Source: an uncultured Clostridia bacterium (GTDB lineage Bacteria; Bacillota; Clostridia; TANB77; CAG-508). Taken from it: 8,638 nt of DNA. Below the pieces are notes generated by a model. The model was not told the DNA's origin. It was given only the letters and a program-made list of their open reading frames with translations, and made no database searches. The position numbers were made by a program, and so were the translations under genes. Below, in pieces: positions 1 to 4,385 of the stretch (positions within the stretch are counted from its first letter, which is position 1; every line of letters starts with the position of its first letter). The stretch lies in assembly GCA_949935895.1 (NCBI GenBank), contig CATLGL010000069.1:1-8638 (forward strand), written 5' to 3'.

Positions 1-130
1 ATTTTATATTTTTTTTATATAATATTTTCCACAAAGAAAATTGCTATACAATTGCAGGCAAACAAATACATTATCTCTAAAATGGCTAGAATAGATTCTA
101 TGTTACTACTGTCTGCTTTTGTTCTTTTTT

Positions 131-934
131 CTATATTGTAAATGATAATACAATAATTACAATACCTACTATAACACGGTAGATGGCAAAGCCTTTAAAG
201 CTTCCTTTTTTTAAGTATTCTAATAAAAATTTAATCACAAAAATGCCTACTAAAAAGCTTATTACAATTCCAATAAAAAATGGAATACTAAATACAAAGT
301 CTTTTAATTTGTAGATAGTTGCTGCAAATACAATTGGAGTTGATAACAAGAAGGAATATTTCGCTGTGGCTTCTCTATCTATTCCCATCATTCTTCCTGT
401 TGTCATCGTTACACCAGAGCGTGAAACCCCTGGTATAAAAGCAAGTGCTTGTGAAAGCCCAATTAAAAAGGTTTGCTTAAAACTCATATGTTCATAATCT
501 GTATTTGATTTTGCATTCTTATCTACAATATATAACACTATTCCCATTACTAATAGTGCAATTCCTATGATAATTGGTTTTGTTAAAGCATCTTCTAAAA
601 AATGGTCTAATAAAAATCCAATTGCTCCTCCTGGTATGGTTGCTATTACAATATACCAAAACATTTTTCCTTCAGTGGTTTTTTCTTTTTTTACTACTTG
701 CTTGTATCCTCCTTTTATTAAATTAATCCAATCTTTAAAAAAGAAGATTGCAATCGCAAGTAATGTTCCAAAATGAAGTGCTACATCAAACCCTTCAAAT
801 GCAATTCGAAATTCCTCTTGCTTTATCCATCCTAATACCCATGGTATAATGTTTAAATGTGCAGAACTTGATATTGGTAATAGCTCTGTTAATCCTTGTA
901 CAATTCCTAATATAATTGCTTGAAATATTGTCAT
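131..934 (-). CDS. uppP: Undecaprenyl-diphosphatase (UppP/BacA family)
   Basis: This integral membrane phosphatase converts undecaprenyl diphosphate to undecaprenyl phosphate. It recycles the lipid carrier for peptidoglycan and other wall polymers, and overproduction in this family gives bacitracin resistance. The protein has 267 residues, normal for the family. Both hallmark motifs are present: QGLTELLPISSSAH at residues 13-26, with the glutamate-rich catalytic signature and serine cluster, and PGVSRSGVT at 168-176, with the active-site Ser/Arg. FDVALHFGT (49-57) is also typical. Hydrophobic segments cover most of the chain, about eight in total. The ATG at 934 follows a GAGGGAAG ribosome binding site. 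It is the last gene of the probable TPR-dpaA-uppP operon, only 24 nt after the dpaA stop. It contains no CGG codon and is intact. The assignment is secure. Whether it serves the spore cortex or the vegetative wall cannot be told from sequence. Confidence 0.96.
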   Translation of the reverse strand: MTIFQAIILGIVQGLTELLPISSSAHLNIIPWVLGWIKQEEFRIAFEGFDVALHFGTLLAIAIFFFKDWINLIKGGYKQVVKKEKTTEGKMFWYIVIATIPGGAIGFLLDHFLEDALTKPIIIGIALLVMGIVLYIVDKNAKSNTDYEHMSFKQTFLIGLSQALAFIPGVSRSGVTMTTGRMMGIDREATAKYSFLLSTPIVFAATIYKLKDFVFSIPFFIGIVISFLVGIFVIKFLLEYLKKGSFKGFAIYRVIVGIVIIVLSFTI

Positions 935-958
935 TTTTCTTCCCTCTTTTCCTTTGTT

Positions 959-1825
959 TTATTCATTATTGATTTCTTTAAACATATTTAGTAATGTTTC
1001 CTTCATAAACTCTGCTGATGTTACTGGTGATACTTTGCCTGGTAATGATAATGCCCAATTAAATTTAATTTCTAGTTCTTTTACTGCTTGCTTATCAACT
1101 CCTCCTGGGTTAGATGCTAAATCGATAATAAGGGCATCTTTTTTTACTTCTTGTAACATTTCTCTATTCAATAGAGTATATGGTATAGTATTAATGATAA
1201 TATCAAATCGATTTAAGTTTTCTTTTAATTCAATTAGGTTAATTGGTTCATAACCATATGCTTTAATCCATGCAAGATCAGTTGTTTTTCTTGCTTCACA
1301 TGCTACTTTTGCACCAATACCATCTAGCATTTTTGATAATATTTTTCCTATTCTTCCAAATCCTAATACTAATACATTATTTCCATGTAAATTTTTTGGA
1401 GTTTCATTAATTGCAATTTGAATAGCCCCTTCTGCTGTTGATATAGCATTTAATACTGCTAGTTCTTCTCTTTTTAGTATATCAAATATGGTAATATCTT
1501 TATCTTCTGCCATCTCATAAACCTCTTGTTTTACTGACCCTGCAATAAATGTTTTTCCTGCTATTTGATTTATCAATTCATCAATTTGAACCTTTTCTTC
1601 ACTAAATGGCGCATTTATCAATTGTTCATTGGTTGATAATGGCAGTGGACCTAGTACAATATCTGCATCTTTTACACATTCTTCTAATGTATCTACTTTT
1701 GTATCTTGGATTTGTGTTGCTTTTTCTAATGCATAGGTTTTTACTTGATAGTCTTCTTTTCTTAACATTTCCGCTAATTTTACAATTCTTAAATCCCCGC
1801 CAACAATAGCAATATTTTTAATCAT
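959..1825 (-). CDS. dpaA: Dipicolinate synthase subunit A
   Basis: This is an NAD(P)-dependent oxidoreductase-type subunit that, with DpaB, makes dipicolinic acid from 4-hydroxy-tetrahydrodipicolinate in the mother cell of sporulating cells (SpoVFA in Bacillus). The 288-residue chain resembles SpoVFA along its length. It has an N-terminal IAIVGGDLR (5-13), a central Rossmann glycine motif GFGRIG (155-160), DLASNPGGVD (235-244) and LPGKVSPVTSAE (261-272). An upstream ATG at 1846 would add seven residues, but the ATG at 1825 is preferred because AAAGGA lies 10 nt before it and nothing similar precedes the longer start. The gene lies 53 nt after the TPR gene and 24 nt before uppP, on the same strand. 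A dpaB partner, often the next gene, is absent from the window. There is no in-frame CGG; two out-of-frame CGG trinucleotides (GGC GGG and GCG GAA) are read normally. Confidence 0.93.
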   Translation of the reverse strand: MIKNIAIVGGDLRIVKLAEMLRKEDYQVKTYALEKATQIQDTKVDTLEECVKDADIVLGPLPLSTNEQLINAPFSEEKVQIDELINQIAGKTFIAGSVKQEVYEMAEDKDITIFDILKREELAVLNAISTAEGAIQIAINETPKNLHGNNVLVLGFGRIGKILSKMLDGIGAKVACEARKTTDLAWIKAYGYEPINLIELKENLNRFDIIINTIPYTLLNREMLQEVKKDALIIDLASNPGGVDKQAVKELEIKFNWALSLPGKVSPVTSAEFMKETLLNMFKEINNE

Positions 1826-1878
1826 TTTATCACATTCCTTTCTCATTCTATTTTAATTTTATTCTTGGTTTTATCAAA

Positions 1879-3082
1879 TTATTCTTCTCTTTCTTTTTGC
1901 TCTTTTTGAACTTCTTTGTCTTTACTTTTTCCAGCTTTTTGTTGATTACGACTTAATTTTCCTACTAATTTTGTTGTTTCTTCTAAATGTTTTTGTGCCT
2001 TTTGCTCTTTTGGGGTTAAAGTTACTTTTCTTTCTTCTATTTCTTCTAAATTTGGAAAATGCATATATGCTTTAATTGGTATAAAAATTGGTTCTTCTTC
2101 TGCCTTTTTATAGATATTAGGGTCAATTTCAATTGCCACATTTAAGAATTTAATTGCATTATCTTTGTCCCCTCGAAACATATAAATTTTAGCTAAATTA
2201 TAATATGCCTTTGGTTCTAATTCTTCTGCTTCAATACTTTTCATAAAATATTTTTCTGCTTCATCTAAATCATTATAAATTAAGCTAATTTGTCCTAAAC
2301 TATATTGAGAATTATATAAAAGAGTATTAATTGCTGCTGCTTTTTCATAACATATTTTTGCATTTTGGAAGTCATTTAACATGGTATATACCATGCCCAT
2401 ATTATAATATAACTCATAACTTGTTGGATTATATTTTAGGGCATCATTATAAAGATTACTTGCTTCTTTATAACGTTCTTGTTCACAATAAATATCCCCT
2501 AATAATTCAGTAGCTGCTAACATTTCTGGTTTTTTACGAAGTAATGTTTCTAACATTTGTGTGGCTTCTTCTTTTTTATCTAATTCGTTTAGTAAATAAG
2601 ATATTCGATAGTAAGTATCATAATCTTGTTTGTTACTGTCTATTGCTTGTACATATTCGTCAATTGCTTTTCTCATTCCGCCTTCTTTTTCATAAATTTG
2701 AGCAAGCATTTTATGCCCTATATAACTTTCTGGATATTTTGATACCAAATGGATTAAAAAATTTTTTGCTTGTTTGGAATTATTAAAAAGTAATGCTATT
2801 TTGGTTAAAAATATATAAATTAGTTCTGAAAAATTAAATCCTTTATATTCAATTATAATAATAGCAATTGGAAGTATAATTGATAATAAATACATTATTA
2901 TTTTCATTCCTAATTGCATTGGCAAATGGAAAATGATTTCTATAAAATTGATTGCAATTCCGAATTGCTTGCATACAAAGTATTACAACATAATTTGAAT
3001 CATTTCGTTTAATCATTTTAAAAAAGATAAATACAAATAAGGAAAATGCTAATACATTAAATATGATTTTTTCAACTAACAT
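1879..3082 (-). CDS. Membrane-anchored TPR protein, read through a +1 frameshift at CGG
   Basis: The gene occupies two overlapping frames. Frame one starts with ATG at 3082, preceded by an AAAGGGGA ribosome binding site, and gives 40 residues up to a CGG codon at 2962-2960. Skipping the C at 2962 joins it to the second frame (GGA at 2961 onward), giving one protein of 400 residues. The reconstruction has three N-terminal hydrophobic segments (about 3-22, 31-52 and 58-77). These are followed by about six tetratricopeptide repeats (roughly 117-320) with typical small/aromatic spacing such as Ala-Tyr-Tyr-Asn-Leu-Ala, and a lysine/glutamate-rich hydrophilic tail. The shift falls inside the second membrane segment, and the joined text MQAI-GIAINF reads as continuous helix. 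Without the shift the product stops after 77 residues with a polar, non-membrane end. The protein is probably membrane-tethered with cytoplasmic TPRs serving as a scaffold; no partner is identifiable. It is first in the operon with dpaA, so a sporulation or envelope role is an inference. A sequencing insertion is the alternative. Confidence 0.85.
2960..2962 (-). other. Putative +1 frameshift site 1 (ATT CGG A) in the TPR gene
   Basis: Reading the minus strand, ATG CAA GCA ATT is followed by CGG AAT TGC in the incoming frame. The downstream frame needs ATT, a skipped C (2962), then GGA ATT GCA ATC. The glycine restored is residue 41, in the middle of a membrane helix. There is no homopolymer, no stop codon at the slip point and no obvious Shine-Dalgarno-like element just upstream. 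Confidence 0.8.
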
Positions 3083-3115
3083 GATTTTCCCCTTTCTTTC
3101 TTGTTTATGATACCT

Positions 3116-3144
3116 ATTTTATGACATTTTTTTCAAAAAGTCCA
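3116..3144 (-). promoter_or_regulatory. Promoter of the TPR-dpaA-uppP operon
   Basis: On the minus strand a -35-like TGGACT (3144-3139) and a -10-like TAAAAT (3121-3116) are separated by 17 nt, about 35 nt upstream of the TPR start codon. The -10 region reads CATAAAATA, which also fits the loose -10 consensus of mother-cell sigma factors (CATANNNTA). A sporulation promoter would suit dpaA, but sequence alone cannot decide between sigma factors. Confidence 0.45.
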
Positions 3145-3156
3145 TACTATTATGGA
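3141..3156. promoter_or_regulatory. Palindrome over the operon -35 region, possible operator
   Basis: TCCATA-CTAT-TATGGA is a perfect 6-bp inverted repeat with a 4-nt centre that overlaps the predicted -35 element of the minus-strand operon promoter. Its position suits a repressor or activator site. No regulator gene is seen nearby, so function is inference only. Confidence 0.25.
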
Positions 3157-3197
3157 AGAAAATTTTTGTTTATATAGTCCTATAGCATTGTTTTTTA

Positions 3198-3227
3198 TTT
3201 ACTTTTCATCCATATCCATGTTAAAAT
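3198..3227 (+). promoter_or_regulatory. Divergent plus-strand promoter for the mini-ORF unit
   Basis: A -35-like TTTACT (3198-3203) and a -10-like TAAAAT (3222-3227) are separated by 18 nt. The -10 and downstream text TAAAATAGGCTTCATA closely resembles the TAAAATAGGTATCATA of the opposing operon promoter, so the two may share a sigma factor. It lies just upstream of the interrupted mini-ORF at 3237. Confidence 0.35.
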
Positions 3228-3236
3228 AGGCTTCAT

Positions 3237-3368
3237 ATGATTAAGGAGAAGAAAATTGTAAACATAGGAAAAAATATTGATTTTATTCCATAAGTTAATA
3301 ATTGGTTAGCATTAGATGAAAAAATCGAAGAAATTTTAAAAAGCATCTTACCTCAAATTAGAGGTTGA
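3237..3368 (+). pseudogene. Stop-interrupted mini-ORF (possible small-protein remnant or small transcript)
   Basis: ATG at 3237 opens an 18-codon frame ending at a TAA at 3291-3293. The same frame then continues for a further 24 codons to TGA at 3366-3368. The second part (WLALDEKIEEILKSILPQIR) reads like an amphipathic helix, so the whole looks like a 42-codon gene with one nonsense codon where GAA, CAA or AAA could have stood. A promoter-like element lies just upstream and a rho-independent hairpin overlaps its end, so a transcript of about 145 nt is plausible. There is no good ribosome binding site ahead of the ATG; an AAGGAG occurs just after it, followed by TTG TAA. Alternatives are a noncoding RNA or chance. 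I do not recognise a family. Confidence 0.3.
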
Positions 3369-3377
3369 TGCTTTTTT
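3338..3377. terminator. Bidirectional rho-independent terminator
   Basis: AAAAAGCATC (3338-3347) pairs with GATGCTTTTT (3367-3376). Inside, CCTC (3351-3354) pairs with GAGG (3361-3364) around an AAATTA loop, leaving a small internal bulge. The stem ends in T6 on the plus strand and T5 on the minus strand. It sits directly after the stop codon of the membrane protein gene (minus) and at the end of the plus-strand mini-ORF unit, so it can serve both. Confidence 0.75.
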
Positions 3378-3378
3378 C

Positions 3379-3957
3379 TTATTTTTCTTTTTTGCTTTTT
3401 TGACATTGTACTATAAATCCTGCAAGTATTGCTCCGGTTGTTGCTGTTATTGCTTGTGTGCTTCCCATTGATATGTTTAGTGTTTGTTTTACCATATCTG
3501 GTACTGCCACCATATTTACCATAAGCATAAATCCTATATAGATAATACTTACTTTTACAAACATTGCCAATATTGCTACTAGTGGATATTTCATTTTTTT
3601 GCTTACATATAAAGCTTTATATAATATAATGAAAGCAAAATTTCCTATCCATATAGCAGGAAGCATTGTTTTTGTATACAATGTCATACCTCCAAATAAT
3701 AGTCCTCCTAATATAGTAGAAGCTGATGGTAATGTAGCAATTGCTATGGTTTTAATATTTCCTTTGGTATAAAGTGCTGTCAAAATAAGAGACATATTAA
3801 CAATTGTTCCAACTACCAATTGTTGATATTTTCCTAATGGGATTATCTTCGCAAGAAATGTTGGTACTACAAATGCTCCTATCATAATGCAAATCGTTAT
3901 TAGTACATTGGTTGCTTTTTTTGTATCTACTAATTGTTGTTTTAAAATATTCGTCAT
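3379..3957 (-). CDS. Multi-pass membrane protein, function unknown (possibly transporter S-component-like)
   Basis: The product is a 192-residue hydrophobic protein with five or six predicted membrane segments (about 17-38, 46-63, 70-92, 97-115, 125-150 and 165-184). It has a short basic N-terminus and a Lys-rich cytoplasmic-type tail. The size, the glycine-rich centre (LPSASTILGGLLFGG, 76-90) and the segment number recall substrate-binding S components of ECF vitamin transporters, but I see no diagnostic motif, so this is only a guess. ATG at 3957 follows a strong GGGAGG ribosome binding site. The gene appears monocistronic, with its own promoter upstream, a terminator hairpin immediately after the stop, and another terminator between it and the upstream Cys-rich gene. 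One out-of-frame CGG (ACC GGA) is read without a shift. Confidence 0.8.
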   Translation of the reverse strand: MTNILKQQLVDTKKATNVLITICIMIGAFVVPTFLAKIIPLGKYQQLVVGTIVNMSLILTALYTKGNIKTIAIATLPSASTILGGLLFGGMTLYTKTMLPAIWIGNFAFIILYKALYVSKKMKYPLVAILAMFVKVSIIYIGFMLMVNMVAVPDMVKQTLNISMGSTQAITATTGAILAGFIVQCQKSKKEK

Positions 3958-3994
3958 TTTCTTTTTCCTCCCTACTTAATTTTTCTTTATGATT

Positions 3995-4023
3995 AGTATA
4001 ACATATGTTTTAAAAATTGAATA
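3995..4023 (-). promoter_or_regulatory. Promoter of the membrane protein gene
   Basis: On the minus strand a near-consensus -10 TATACT (4000-3995) lies 17 nt after a weak -35 TATTCA (4023-4018). It is about 40 nt upstream of the start at 3957, and the GGGAGG ribosome binding site falls between. This looks like a vegetative sigma-A type promoter. Confidence 0.45.
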
Positions 4024-4061
4024 TATTTTCTATCTTTTTTATTTTTTGATTACAATATATG

Positions 4062-4096
4062 AAAAAGCATGGGTATAAAGTAAACCCATGCTTTTT
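4062..4096 (-). terminator. Rho-independent terminator of the Cys-rich peptide gene
   Basis: This is a perfect 13-bp stem, AAAAAGCATGGGT (4062-4074) against ACCCATGCTTTTT (4084-4096), with a 9-nt loop. It lies 20 nt after the stop of the minus-strand Cys-rich gene. It has T5 in the 3' arm in either direction and so also insulates the next gene. Confidence 0.8.
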
Positions 4097-4116
4097 AAGT
4101 ATTTTGCTAAAAAATA

Positions 4117-4284
4117 TTAGCAACATCCTCTTCCGCATCCACATCCACAGTTTGTGAATAATAATAAGAATATAATGATGAAGAATAATATTTCACTATC
4201 ACCACAACCTCCGAAAAGTCCTCCTAGACCTCCGCAGTTATTGTTACAGTTACATCCACATCCGCAATTTCTTGATTCGTCCAT
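4117..4284 (-). CDS. Small cysteine-rich membrane peptide (55 aa)
   Basis: This short gene starts at ATG 4284, preceded by a near-perfect AAGGAGGGA ribosome binding site with 6-nt spacing, and ends at TAA 4119-4117. The 55-residue product has 11 cysteines: CGCGCNC-type repeats at 7, 9, 11, 13 and 17, one at 27, then 46, 48, 50, 54 and 55. They flank one hydrophobic segment (about 31-43, EILFFIIIFLLLF). The Cys/Gly repeats resemble small Clostridia proteins often annotated as chorion-class high-cysteine proteins, and loosely the YjcZ-type sporulation peptides. The role is unknown; metal binding, disulfide crosslinking in the spore coat, or membrane peptide function are all possible. A sporulation-type -10 (CATACTA) upstream hints at spore expression. 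Its own promoter and terminator make it monocistronic. Four out-of-frame CGG trinucleotides (TGC GGA three times, TTC GGA once) are read normally. Confidence 0.85.
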   Translation of the reverse strand: MDESRNCGCGCNCNNNCGGLGGLFGGCGDSEILFFIIIFLLLFTNCGCGCGRGCC

Positions 4285-4319
4285 GTTTTTTCCCTCCTTG
4301 TTTTTGTTTTTATATGATA

Positions 4320-4326
4320 TAGTATG
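4320..4326 (-). promoter_or_regulatory. CATACTA -10 element upstream of the Cys-rich gene
   Basis: On the minus strand CATACTA matches the -10 consensus of forespore sigma-G promoters and is close to sigma-E. It lies about 36 nt before the start codon at 4284. A convincing -35 is not evident, so the sigma factor assignment is tentative. Confidence 0.3.
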
Positions 4327-4342
4327 AAAATTTTTATTTTTG

Positions 4343-4356
4343 TGTTACAATATAAT
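4343..4356 (+). promoter_or_regulatory. Extended -10 promoter of the U32 gene
   Basis: TGTTACAAT (4343-4351) is an extended -10 element, overlapped by an exact TATAAT (4351-4356). It lies about 30 nt upstream of the U32 start at 4386, and no good -35 is visible. It is back-to-back with the Cys-rich gene promoter within a 101-nt divergent intergenic region. The U32 ribosome binding site is AGAGG at 4373-4377. Confidence 0.4.
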
Positions 4357-4385
4357 TGAAAAATTTTTAACTAGAGGTAAAATAA

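Noticed and set aside
87..100. TAGAATAGATTCTA hairpin as terminator after uppP
   Set aside because: The loop is too short for the full stem and no T-run follows, so I do not call a terminator. The operon may continue beyond the left edge.
15..150. Minus-strand open frame running from the end of uppP to a TAA at 17-15
   Set aside because: It reads as a plausible hydrophobic peptide but has no start codon with a ribosome binding site, and the next ATG leaves only 18 codons. No recognisable family.
567..2786. Plus-strand open frames inside uppP, dpaA and the TPR gene
   Set aside because: They are antisense shadows of confidently identified minus-strand genes, without ribosome binding sites or recognisable protein features.
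2849..3082. Independent 77-residue minus-strand protein
   Set aside because: Its first 40 residues are the N-terminus of the TPR protein. The remainder is out-of-frame reading of the same gene, with unlikely Asn/Tyr-rich composition.
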